Source: Carboxylicivirga linearis
Lineage (GTDB): Bacteria; Bacteroidota; Bacteroidia; Bacteroidales; Marinilabiliaceae
Reading direction: 5' to 3'
Assembly (NCBI RefSeq): GCF_018271995.1
Contig: NZ_JAGUCO010000025.1
Span: 1-64,000 of the forward strand
DNA: 64,000 bases
Position 1 is the first letter of the stretch. Every line of letters starts with the position of its first letter. The translations under genes were made by a program, and so were the position numbers. The notes beneath the pieces were generated by a model. That model made no database searches. It saw nothing but the letters and a program-made list of their open reading frames with translations, and was not told the DNA's origin. This document shows, in pieces, positions 15,907 to 23,997 of the stretch.

Positions 15907-17673
15907 ATGAACGTTTTATTTATACATCTCCAAGGCAATAAAGCAGCCATATTTTCCCTCACCTTTCTTACTGCATTCATTGTGCTGGCTATCGTATATA
16001 TAGTAAGTGGCAGAAAAAGCAAACTTAATATACATTCAACAAACTTAATAGCATTAACCTTTATAACCTCCTTTATCATTGGCATGAAACTGGGTAGCGG
16101 TGAAAGCTTTACTGAATCTGTAAACATCTTTTTGTCACCACCTGAATCAGTCCTCAATGGAAAAAACGGAGCATTTGGCTTTCTCCTTACCATTCCAATA
16201 ATATTACTTGCACTATATGTACTTAAACTACCTAAAAATTACCTCGAACCATTTGCATATGCTTTACCATCAGCTGTAATTGTTCAACGATTCGGATGTT
16301 TGTTCGAAGGGTGTTGCCATGGAACTATTACTAATTTCCCTATTGCAATTCAATACGGTAGTAATAGTGCAGCCTTTCATTATCATCAAACAGAAAACCT
16401 AATCAACCAATATGCAGAATGCAGTCTCGCTATTCATCCGGTTCCCATATATTATATAATAGCTGGGATATTAACAATGGTAATAATTATCTCAATACGA
16501 AAAAGACTAAATAGAAACGGAAGTCTTTTGCTCACCTCCGCACTCAGCCTGATATTCTTTCGTTTTATTATTGAATTTTTTAGAGAACCATACACCAATG
16601 GATATACAGGTGAAATAGTATATGGTTTAAAAATAATACAATGGACCGCAATAGGCCTAACTATGATATTAGGTTCTGTTCTGTTTATAAGAGAATACAA
16701 AACTCCTCAAAAACACGAATTACCAATTAATATTTTCTATGCTTACCGAAGTTTCAGCTGGTTTGCTTTCTTACTTGTCGCAATTTTCTATTTTAATTCA
16801 ATATTCACTCCTCTTGAAAAATTGGTACTGCAAATATTCTTTACTTATGTAGGCATCTTATTATTTTTCAAGCTATCTACTATCATTGTACAACACAAGC
16901 TAAAGGTAGTTTACCTTTCCACCGTTTTCATTTTATTATTTACAATGGGACAAAGCTCTGAAGAAAATTCAAAGAAGCCTAAAAGAATGATCACTGACAA
17001 ATTTACTTCAACGGATTTATATCATGCCGGAGGAAACCTCGATTACACTTATTACATAGGTGGCTCTGAAGGTTGCATGGGCGATCCGGGGACAAAAATG
17101 AAAAGCCAATCAAAATTCTACGGAGGTGGTGTTAGATTTAATTTCAATACCCTTTATGAGGGTGACAGACGTAATGTTTTTCTTCTTCAGGCAAATATAT
17201 TACCAGCGAAAGAGAACCTTAATAATTCTTACAATAGCAAATTATTCTACAGCACATCTTTTGGTGGCAGATATCACTGGCCAAATTTTGGAATTGGTTA
17301 TGGTGCAACAATAGGCACAACAACCGGAGATGATGGATTGTCTACCGGAATAATGCCATATCTGGGATTACGCATTGGACCACAAAAAATATTTTATTTT
17401 GATACCGGAATTTCCGACTTCACAATAAATCCGTTCCCTTTACCAACCTATCATGCAGGAATTGGTTCTCATTTTGGCAGAAATGATGATGCGGGAATTA
17501 GAGTTGGCTACTACCCTGAGGGTTATTATAGTTTAATTAGCATTCCAATAAAAGACAAAATTGCATTCAATTTCCAATACCATAAGTTTTCGTTCGATAA
17601 TATTAGCAATGCTGATTTATATAAAGTAGGTATCTCAATAAAGCTACCTAACAAATCGATAAATGCCCGCTAA
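15907..17673 (+). CDS. Lgt-like membrane domain fused to a C-terminal beta-rich domain
   Basis: A 588-residue protein with two parts. Residues 1 to about 265 resemble prolipoprotein diacylglyceryl transferase (Lgt): several transmembrane helices, the core QRFGCLFEGCCHG, then HPVPIYY and RFIIEFFREP, which correspond to conserved Lgt regions. More helices follow (about 276-345), the last one (KVVYLSTVFILLFTMGQ) looking like an internal signal peptide. Residues about 360-588 are beta-rich with many Gly and aromatics and resemble a small outer-membrane barrel. Lgt is normally about 260-300 residues and lacks such an extension. The gene ends overlapping the convergent thioesterase gene by 4 bp. 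Acyltransferase activity is inferred and not assured; catalytic conservation needs an alignment. Confidence 0.65.
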   Translation: MNVLFIHLQGNKAAIFSLTFLTAFIVLAIVYIVSGRKSKLNIHSTNLIALTFITSFIIGMKLGSGESFTESVNIFLSPPESVLNGKNGAFGFLLTIPIILLALYVLKLPKNYLEPFAYALPSAVIVQRFGCLFEGCCHGTITNFPIAIQYGSNSAAFHYHQTENLINQYAECSLAIHPVPIYYIIAGILTMVIIISIRKRLNRNGSLLLTSALSLIFFRFIIEFFREPYTNGYTGEIVYGLKIIQWTAIGLTMILGSVLFIREYKTPQKHELPINIFYAYRSFSWFAFLLVAIFYFNSIFTPLEKLVLQIFFTYVGILLFFKLSTIIVQHKLKVVYLSTVFILLFTMGQSSEENSKKPKRMITDKFTSTDLYHAGGNLDYTYYIGGSEGCMGDPGTKMKSQSKFYGGGVRFNFNTLYEGDRRNVFLLQANILPAKENLNNSYNSKLFYSTSFGGRYHWPNFGIGYGATIGTTTGDDGLSTGIMPYLGLRIGPQKIFYFDTGISDFTINPFPLPTYHAGIGSHFGRNDDAGIRVGYYPEGYYSLISIPIKDKIAFNFQYHKFSFDNISNADLYKVGISIKLPNKSINAR

Positions 17674-18071
17674 TTAATTCTGAAAAGCTCAAATAATTCC
17701 TTAGGTACCCTTGCTATTCGTTTGGTTTGCATATCCATCATACACCATTTGGTTAATGACTTCATTAAAAGTTTGCCACTAGTTTTATCCTTTACTTCAA
17801 CTATACGATAAGAAAAGGCCTTTTCAAATTTTTCCACATAAGTTTCGATCAACACTGTCTCATTCAGTAAAGCGGAGGCCTTGTATTCAATATTATGCGA
17901 TGAAACAACCCAAAAATAACTAGTATCAAAACCAGTACCTTTCGTTACTTTATACCAGTGGGCTTTAGATATTTCCTGAATCCATTCAACATATTTGATA
18001 TTGCTAACATGATTAAGTTCATCTATATCAGATTCCTGAACCACATATTCTTCAATATAGTGTTCACTCAT
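17670..18071 (-). CDS. acyl-CoA thioesterase, hotdog (4HBT/YbgC-like) family
   Basis: A 133-residue hotdog-fold protein of usual length. The N-terminal motif VVQESDIDELNHVSNIKYVEWIQE matches the active-site segment of the YbgC/4HBT group, with the Asp of DIDELNHV in the catalytic position. The rest (HNIEYKASALLNETVLIETYVEKF) forms the expected central sheet. It would hydrolyse acyl-CoA or acyl-ACP thioesters in the cytoplasm. The 3' end overlaps the convergent Lgt-like gene by 4 bp. Confidence 0.88.
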   Translation of the reverse strand: MSEHYIEEYVVQESDIDELNHVSNIKYVEWIQEISKAHWYKVTKGTGFDTSYFWVVSSHNIEYKASALLNETVLIETYVEKFEKAFSYRIVEVKDKTSGKLLMKSLTKWCMMDMQTKRIARVPKELFELFRIN

Positions 18072-18191
18072 TTTATTATGTTTTTAGACAAACAAAAATA
18101 GGATTTAATTATGGTAATGAGTGCCAGTCTAATAAAATTGCAAAAAACTAAACTATAAATTATACTATTCCCTAAGACATTAATGAGAAAA

Positions 18192-18602
18192 TTAGGGCTT
18201 GTGCAATAACCATTTGAGAGCCGAGTCTTTGGTAGAAAAAACTTTAATAACAAACCCGGTTTTATCAAATACTTCCTTTTCAAAAATCATGGATGCTGCA
18301 ACGGAATACGGATCATCAACAATTAATGCCTGTTTCTTTTCTCTTATTATATTTTCAATTGCAGACATATATTCCATAATAAACGATATCTCGTCAACCA
18401 TTATATGAAATTTCCCATTTCTGTAGTCAGAAAGAAGATTGTAGCCTTGTTCAGTAAATTCAGGCAACTTCAGAAAATCATTCCAGGCCGATTCAATATC
18501 AGATGCTATAATAATTCCTGAATGTTTATAGCGTATAATTCTATTATCAGCATCAATTTGAATTGAGTAATTCATAGGTTTGGTTTTAATCTGAATAGTC
18601 AT
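18192..18602 (-). CDS. STAS/SpoIIAA-like small protein
   Basis: A 136-residue cytoplasmic protein with no signal or membrane segment. The alternating pattern (NRIIRYKHSGIIIASDIESAW, YNLLSDYRNGKFHI, KQALIVDDPYSVAASMIFE, FVIKVFSTKDSALKWL) fits the STAS or SpoIIAA-like fold found in many Bacteroidota proteins of this size, where it is thought to be a ligand or partner binding module. A second possible start is nine codons downstream (MNYSIQID). It is read in the same direction as the thioesterase gene 120 bp further on. Confidence 0.6.
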   Translation of the reverse strand: MTIQIKTKPMNYSIQIDADNRIIRYKHSGIIIASDIESAWNDFLKLPEFTEQGYNLLSDYRNGKFHIMVDEISFIMEYMSAIENIIREKKQALIVDDPYSVAASMIFEKEVFDKTGFVIKVFSTKDSALKWLLHKP

Positions 18603-18780
18603 ATCTCACAACACTTACCATCAACATTAAAATAATTATTTTAAAAGATAAAGTCAACCAAATAACACTAATTACCTAATTATCAATACGCATTCCTACA
18701 ATCAAACCTATTCACTTCACTTATTTCTTGATACATCCGTCCTCCACAAACCCATTTATACAAACAAATTACAACACCTG

Positions 18781-18826
18781 TGACATTTTGATGACAATTA
18801 ATGACAACAGGTGACATTAAGATGAC
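18781..18826 (+). promoter_or_regulatory. direct repeats TGACATTnnGATGAC upstream of secreted-protein gene
   Basis: TGACATTTTGATGAC (18781-18795) and TGACATTAAGATGAC (18812-18826) differ at two bases and start 31 bp apart, about three helical turns. Another ATGACA lies between them. The repeats end about 70 bp before the ATG at 18896. Spacing on one face of the helix is typical of response-regulator or activator sites; the binding protein is unknown. Confidence 0.5.
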
Positions 18827-18895
18827 TTAATGGTGTTATCACCGCCCTACTTTAGCTGATGTAAATAATACATTATTAATCTAAAACAAACAGTC

Positions 18896-19261
18896 ATGAA
18901 AAAATTAGTTTTAACATTAGTTGCAGCTTTAATGCTTGGATCATTATTCACAGAAGCATCAGCACGAAACACTCCGGAAAAAGAAATGAAAAAGTGTTGT
19001 CAGAAAATAAAAAAAGAAGTTCGTCGATCATTAAGAGGTCCGTCATTTGAATATCTGAAACCGGATTGTGAAGAAGAAGTAGTAGCTTACCTGGCAATAG
19101 ATGAAGACAACCATGTACAAGTTGTAAAAATTAAAGGTAATGATGAAAGATTATTGAAATATGTAAAAGAGACTATTAAGAAACAGAATATTGAAGCCAA
19201 CCCTAAGTTATCCGGCAAAATGTTTGTCATGAATCTAAAATTTATTCATCAACCTGCTTGA
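18896..19261 (+). CDS. small secreted protein of unknown function
   Basis: A 121-residue protein with a clear signal peptide (MKKLVLTLVAALMLGSLFTEASA). The mature part is basic near the start, has three Cys (KKCCQK and PDCEEE), and ends in a short alpha/beta pattern (VVAYLAIDEDNHVQVVKIKG, FVMNLKFIH) reminiscent of small TonB-C-like or periplasmic domains, though I cannot assign a family. It is preceded by paired direct repeats (18781-18826), suggesting regulated expression. The GH2-module genes begin 80 bp downstream on the same strand. Confidence 0.65.
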   Translation: MKKLVLTLVAALMLGSLFTEASARNTPEKEMKKCCQKIKKEVRRSLRGPSFEYLKPDCEEEVVAYLAIDEDNHVQVVKIKGNDERLLKYVKETIKKQNIEANPKLSGKMFVMNLKFIHQPA

Positions 19262-19343
19262 GGCTCTCAAAAACAAAGTTAAGGAATCGCCATTTCTTAT
19301 TTTGGGTAATAAACTCTAATTTAATGCGCATAAAATAAAAAAG

Positions 19344-20399
19344 ATGCTAAAGTTTATTTTTCAACGCCATATTTTACTTTTCAGTTTTATCCTTGGCTTA
19401 TACATTGCACAAAATAGCTCGGCCCAAATACTGACAAAAAAATATAATCTCGAAGGTTACTGGAACTTCTCTGTGGGCGATAAGCCTCAATGGAAAAATC
19501 CTTCTTTCGACGACAGCATGTGGGATAAGATCAGAACAGGTCAGGATTGGGAATCGCAAGGATACAACGACTATAACGGCTTTGCATGGTATCGGAAAAC
19601 CATTTTTATTAAATCAAAACCTAACAATAATCTTATTCTAAAAATTGGAGCCATCGATGATGCCGATCAGGTATTTCTGAATGGCTCTTTAATTGGCTCA
19701 ACAGGTGGTTTTCCTCCCCACCCCGAAACAGCATACGACCAGCAAAGAGAGTACATTATTCCACCCAACTTGTGGAAAGACGGTGACAATGTTATTGCCA
19801 TCAGAGTGTATGATTTCTACGCCAATGGAGGCATCAGAAGTCACCCACTGGCCATCTACGAAGATATTACAAGCGATTACCTCACTCTTGATTTATCAGG
19901 AACCTGGCATTTCAAAACAGGTAGCAATAACCGTTATAAGGAATCAGAATACAATCACTCCGACTGGGATAAAATTCAGGTTCCCGGAAGATGGGAAGAC
20001 CAGGGATGGCCTTATCTCGATGGAATAGCATGGTACAGAACCAACTTTTATCTTCCTTCGGGCACCAGCAATGAAAACATGTATTTAATACTGGGACGCA
20101 TTGACGATGAAGATGAAGTGTATTTGAATGGCAAAAAGATTGGTGAGACAAAAAATAGTCGTTCCAGCTGGAATAACTCGGCTTATCAACAAATACGCAT
20201 ATATCGAATCCCAAGTGATCTGCTGTCAAAAAACAATCTTAATAGTATTGCTGTAAAGGTTTATGATGATCAGTTGGATGGTGGTATCTACGAAGGACCT
20301 ATTGGTCTGGCAACCCGAGAACAAGCCGATGATATGCGAAATATGCTGAAAGAATACAAAAGTACCTGGGAAACATTCTTAGAATGGATATATGACTAA
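19344..20399 (+). CDS. secreted protein with two GH2-type sugar-binding (jelly-roll) modules
   Basis: After a signal peptide (to about residue 27, ending SSAQ) come two homologous modules of about 150 residues. Each has the landmarks W(N/H)F..G, D..WD.I, W...G(Y/W)...G.AWYR, then G.IDD.D.V(F/Y)LNG..IG, and a final I.VK/RVYD....GGI motif. This is the non-catalytic N-terminal domain of family 2 glycosidases and sialate esterases. No TIM barrel or esterase domain follows, so the protein probably binds rather than cuts sugar. It forms a tandem pair with the next gene, 15 bp away. The 'enzyme subunit' alternative cannot be excluded. Confidence 0.75.
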   Translation: MLKFIFQRHILLFSFILGLYIAQNSSAQILTKKYNLEGYWNFSVGDKPQWKNPSFDDSMWDKIRTGQDWESQGYNDYNGFAWYRKTIFIKSKPNNNLILKIGAIDDADQVFLNGSLIGSTGGFPPHPETAYDQQREYIIPPNLWKDGDNVIAIRVYDFYANGGIRSHPLAIYEDITSDYLTLDLSGTWHFKTGSNNRYKESEYNHSDWDKIQVPGRWEDQGWPYLDGIAWYRTNFYLPSGTSNENMYLILGRIDDEDEVYLNGKKIGETKNSRSSWNNSAYQQIRIYRIPSDLLSKNNLNSIAVKVYDDQLDGGIYEGPIGLATREQADDMRNMLKEYKSTWETFLEWIYD

Positions 20400-20414
20400 A
20401 TCAATTACCATAAA

Positions 20415-21440
20415 ATGAAACAACTAATAATATATATAAGCCTCATATTAATTGGATCTGCCAATATAATGACAGCTCAAAAAAGAGATTTAACAATTTA
20501 CGAACCCTTAAGAGGCGCATGGAAATTCAGTATAGGTGACAAACCGGAGTGGATGAGTTATGATTATGATGACTCTCACTGGGAAAGTATTTATGTACCT
20601 AGCCCCTGGGAACAACAAGGTTTTAACGGTTACGATGGATATGCCTGGTACCGAACCTCTTTTACCCTACCGGCCGATGCCACTGATAAAGAACTTTGGC
20701 TTGATTTAGGGTATATAGATGATGTAGATGAGTGTTTTTTAAATGGTAAATTAATCGGGAAAAGTGGTTCTTTTCCTCCTCAATTTAAAACTGCCTATAA
20801 TGCCCACCGTTTATATCTTTTAAAAAGAGAGGATCTTATTTTTGGATCAGAAAACATACTTGCCATTAGAATTTACGATACACAAAGCGAAGGTGGGATC
20901 GTTTCCGGAAAAATTGGAATCTGGGAAAATAAATATCCATTAATACCAGATGTAAACCTTTCAGGCAACTGGAAATTTAAAGTAGGTGACCAGCGGAATT
21001 ACAGCGACATAAATCTGGATGAATCTAATTGGGATATCATTTATGTTCCCTCTCCCTGGGAAGATCAAGGCTATGATCAATACGATGGCATAGCCTGGTA
21101 CCGAAAAACAATAACCGTACCTGATTATTTAACCAGTGACTCTCCTGTTCTATTACTTGGTAAAATAGATGATGTGGATGAAGTTTATGTGAATGGTGTT
21201 TTAATCGGCAATACCGGAAAAGTTGAGCCTTATAACTTTGGAACCTTTGATGATGCTTACAATAAACTCAGAGGGTATTATATTCCATTGGAAATTCTGG
21301 AGAAAAGCAAGCAAATAACTATTGCTGTACGGGTTTATGATGATCGTTTAACAGGTGGAATTTACGAAGGACCGATTGGATTAATATCGCAGGATAAATA
21401 CATAAAATATTGGCTTAAACAAAGAAAGGAACACTTCTAA
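20415..21440 (+). CDS. secreted protein with two GH2-type sugar-binding modules (paralogue)
   Basis: A paralogue of the preceding gene, with the same plan: signal peptide (ending MTAQ), module 1 (about residues 30-175) and module 2 (about 180-330). Shared landmarks include SIGDKPEWM, DGYAWYRTSF, LGYIDDVDECFLNG in module 1, and DGIAWYRKTI, LGKIDDVDEVYVNG, YDDRLTGGIYEGPIGL in module 2. The second modules of both proteins end in the same GGIYEGPIGL motif, so the two-module gene was duplicated as a unit. It ends the transcript, with a strong terminator 33 bp after the stop. Confidence 0.75.
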   Translation: MKQLIIYISLILIGSANIMTAQKRDLTIYEPLRGAWKFSIGDKPEWMSYDYDDSHWESIYVPSPWEQQGFNGYDGYAWYRTSFTLPADATDKELWLDLGYIDDVDECFLNGKLIGKSGSFPPQFKTAYNAHRLYLLKREDLIFGSENILAIRIYDTQSEGGIVSGKIGIWENKYPLIPDVNLSGNWKFKVGDQRNYSDINLDESNWDIIYVPSPWEDQGYDQYDGIAWYRKTITVPDYLTSDSPVLLLGKIDDVDEVYVNGVLIGNTGKVEPYNFGTFDDAYNKLRGYYIPLEILEKSKQITIAVRVYDDRLTGGIYEGPIGLISQDKYIKYWLKQRKEHF

Positions 21441-21472
21441 TGTCCCTTTCCTAATAACTTGGTTTTAATGAG

Positions 21473-21497
21473 AAAGTCCTCGAAAGAGGACTTTTTT
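21473..21497 (+). terminator. terminator after the GH2-module pair
   Basis: A perfect 9-bp stem AAAGTCCTC/GAGGACTTT closed by a GAAA tetraloop (21482-21485) and followed by six T. Confidence 0.92.
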
Positions 21498-21505
21498 CGT
21501 ATATC

Positions 21506-23866
21506 TTATTTATTTACTTGTTCGACTTTCAGGCTATAGTCCGGATCAAATTTTAACAGATATAATCCACTATTGTAATACCCACCCCAATTAGAAGTTC
21601 GTTCAAAATTTAAAGGTGACTGAACTGCATATGGATGATGTTTAGATATACAATACTCGAAGTTTTTACCATACTCTTTTAAGGCACTTAAAAAGTAATA
21701 GGTAATGTCAAATCCCCAAAGGCTATATCGACTAATATTTGATGTAACATTAGCATTCTGGAAATAAGGTGAAATAGCCATAGGCTCGGTGCGGAACCAT
21801 TTTCTATATTCACTAATCAATTCACTACTTTCCTTATTCTCATAATCAACAGAGTAATAACTGAACATATGCCCTTTTAACGAATGAATATCCTCAGGAT
21901 TGATAGTTTGGTATTTTAACCATTCAGGCAATCCCCATAATGTAACATCCGCTTTTGTTTTGCTTTGCGCCCCCTTTATGGTTGTAATAATTCTGTTTAC
22001 CTGAGCTTCTTCAATGGATGGAACAATCACCGTATTGGCCTTATCTTTAGCAAACATTTTTTCAAGGCTGGCTAAATCATCCTGTTTAAATTTGTATTCA
22101 ACAAAATCCGGAACTACTCCTTCTTTAAAACTCTCCCAATAAACTTTATTCCTGATTAATTCACTGAATTTGTTTTCAAACTCTGACTTTGCATCTTCCG
22201 TTCTGATAATCACAATACGCTTTCCAACGGACGATTCAAGCATTTTATCAGCCATTTTATCAAAGAGTAAAGTATCGATTGGCATAGCCTGGAACATATG
22301 AATATTGTCGGTCAGCTCATGATTTATGGTTGAGAATGGATACACCATCGGAATAGAGTGCTCTTTTGAAAAATCCGATACAAATGAAAGATGTTGCGGA
22401 TAGGCCGGTCCAATAATCAAATTCATATACGGCATTTCCGCATTGCTTAAAATCGATTTAACTTTATTAGAATCTGGCGCCGTATCATAAACAAACATCT
22501 CCACATTTACACCCTGCTCTTTCAATTTCTCCAGTCCCAGCAGTGCCCCCTGGTAAAACTCAACAAAAACTTTCGAATACCTTGAAACAACCTTCTCTTC
22601 TCTCTCGCGCTCAGTTATTTCACCCTCATCATCCTCTTCCTCAATAATATTAGCCTTTAAGGTAGCTTCCACATTAAAAGGAAGCATAATAGCTACTTTT
22701 AATGTTTGTTTTTCAAGATAATAATCATACGAATTACAATCCAATTCGGTCAAATCCATCACCTCTTCTCTTTCCTTTGCTGCATCTTCAGCCAACTCTT
22801 CTTCTTTCTCGTGAATGGCTTTAAACCAATAACGATTAGGCACTTTAATTTTATCACCTTTTCGTAAACGCGTAAGATCCTTATCGGAATTTACCGATTT
22901 AATAATTTCCACATCAACATTGTATTTCCTAGATATGGCAAATAAGGTCTCCTTTCGTTTTACCTTGTGATAAATAAACAGGTTATCACCCTTTTCAACC
23001 TCTTCCTTAGAAGCCTTTATTGAAGCCTTAGGTACTCTTACCAAATAACCTAATTTCAAATCACTGGCATCAGCCGAAGGGTTGGCTTCAACAACATCAT
23101 TGGGTTTTGCATTGTAATGTTGAGCAATGCTATATAAAGTTTCTCCTTCTTCAATGCTGTGATATATATACATATCATCTTCCAGCTCTTGCTTTTCATT
23201 TTTTACAACTGCAACTTCTTTCGCTTCTTGTGGGATACGAATAGAACTTCCTATCTCCAGAATTCCTGATTTTAAAGCCGGATTACTTTCAATTATCTTA
23301 GGAATAGAAACATTATACGTTTTCGAAAGAGCATACATGGTTTCCTTTGGCTGAACGATATGAATAATGTAATTCTCATTTTCGTTCTCCTCTGTAACTT
23401 GCTCTTTTGGTAATTCTTTCGGAATCTTTATGATGGTTCCTTTTATTAAAGTCTGATCACTGCCCGGATTATTATCATATATCACCTTAAGAGGAACATC
23501 GTATTTTTTGGAGATAAAATATACAGTTTGTCCTTGTTCCACCGTATGATAGATGTACGAAGTAGATTGAATTTCTTGCTTCGTACTATTTCGGCCTGAA
23601 ATAACAGGAATCTTCAGTAATTGTCCTTCTTTTAGTCCAAAAGCAGCATCCGGATTAGCCTCTAATAATTCTTTCTGTGATACACCATAGTTAACACTGA
23701 TTCTGTAAAGCCCCTCCGACTTTTTAACTTTATAGAGGTAATATACTTCACCATCAATAACAATTTTTTCCATACCGTCGTATTGCTGCGCCTGAGCAGT
23801 AAATACAACAAATAACATTGCAATTGATAATTTTAAAACAATATAATTGATTCGTTTCATGTTCAT
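21506..23866 (-). CDS. LysM-repeat protein with periplasmic-binding (PBP1-like) domain
   Basis: A cell-envelope protein. The signal peptide ends TAQAQQ. Five LysM repeats of about 47 residues follow (about 41-87, 104-150, 166-212, 233-280, 298-345), each with a pattern like Y.YH.V..GET.Y.IS..Y.V and ending in a (V/I)P motif; they should bind peptidoglycan. An acidic linker (about 345-385) leads to a type-1 periplasmic-binding fold (about 390-780; LKVAIMLPFNVEA, FYQGALLGLEKL, IIGPAYPQHLSFV). This combination is common in Bacteroidota and presumably ties ligand sensing to the wall, but no reaction is known. Single gene. Confidence 0.88.
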   Translation of the reverse strand: MNMKRINYIVLKLSIAMLFVVFTAQAQQYDGMEKIVIDGEVYYLYKVKKSEGLYRISVNYGVSQKELLEANPDAAFGLKEGQLLKIPVISGRNSTKQEIQSTSYIYHTVEQGQTVYFISKKYDVPLKVIYDNNPGSDQTLIKGTIIKIPKELPKEQVTEENENENYIIHIVQPKETMYALSKTYNVSIPKIIESNPALKSGILEIGSSIRIPQEAKEVAVVKNEKQELEDDMYIYHSIEEGETLYSIAQHYNAKPNDVVEANPSADASDLKLGYLVRVPKASIKASKEEVEKGDNLFIYHKVKRKETLFAISRKYNVDVEIIKSVNSDKDLTRLRKGDKIKVPNRYWFKAIHEKEEELAEDAAKEREEVMDLTELDCNSYDYYLEKQTLKVAIMLPFNVEATLKANIIEEEDDEGEITEREREEKVVSRYSKVFVEFYQGALLGLEKLKEQGVNVEMFVYDTAPDSNKVKSILSNAEMPYMNLIIGPAYPQHLSFVSDFSKEHSIPMVYPFSTINHELTDNIHMFQAMPIDTLLFDKMADKMLESSVGKRIVIIRTEDAKSEFENKFSELIRNKVYWESFKEGVVPDFVEYKFKQDDLASLEKMFAKDKANTVIVPSIEEAQVNRIITTIKGAQSKTKADVTLWGLPEWLKYQTINPEDIHSLKGHMFSYYSVDYENKESSELISEYRKWFRTEPMAISPYFQNANVTSNISRYSLWGFDITYYFLSALKEYGKNFEYCISKHHPYAVQSPLNFERTSNWGGYYNSGLYLLKFDPDYSLKVEQVNK

Positions 23867-23997
23867 TTTTTCAAAAGCATTTTTATGAACTCAATAGTAT
23901 AAACGTTGATCGTTTAAATCTATTTCACAAAAATCACTCCAGTTAATCAAGCTTTCAAAAGTAAGAAAAGCACCTCACCCGGCAAAGTCCTTGTATA

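Noticed and set aside
18068-18283. Frame of 71 codons on the minus strand
   Set aside because: It overlaps the STAS-like gene in another frame and runs through the intergenic gap; composition is not protein-like.
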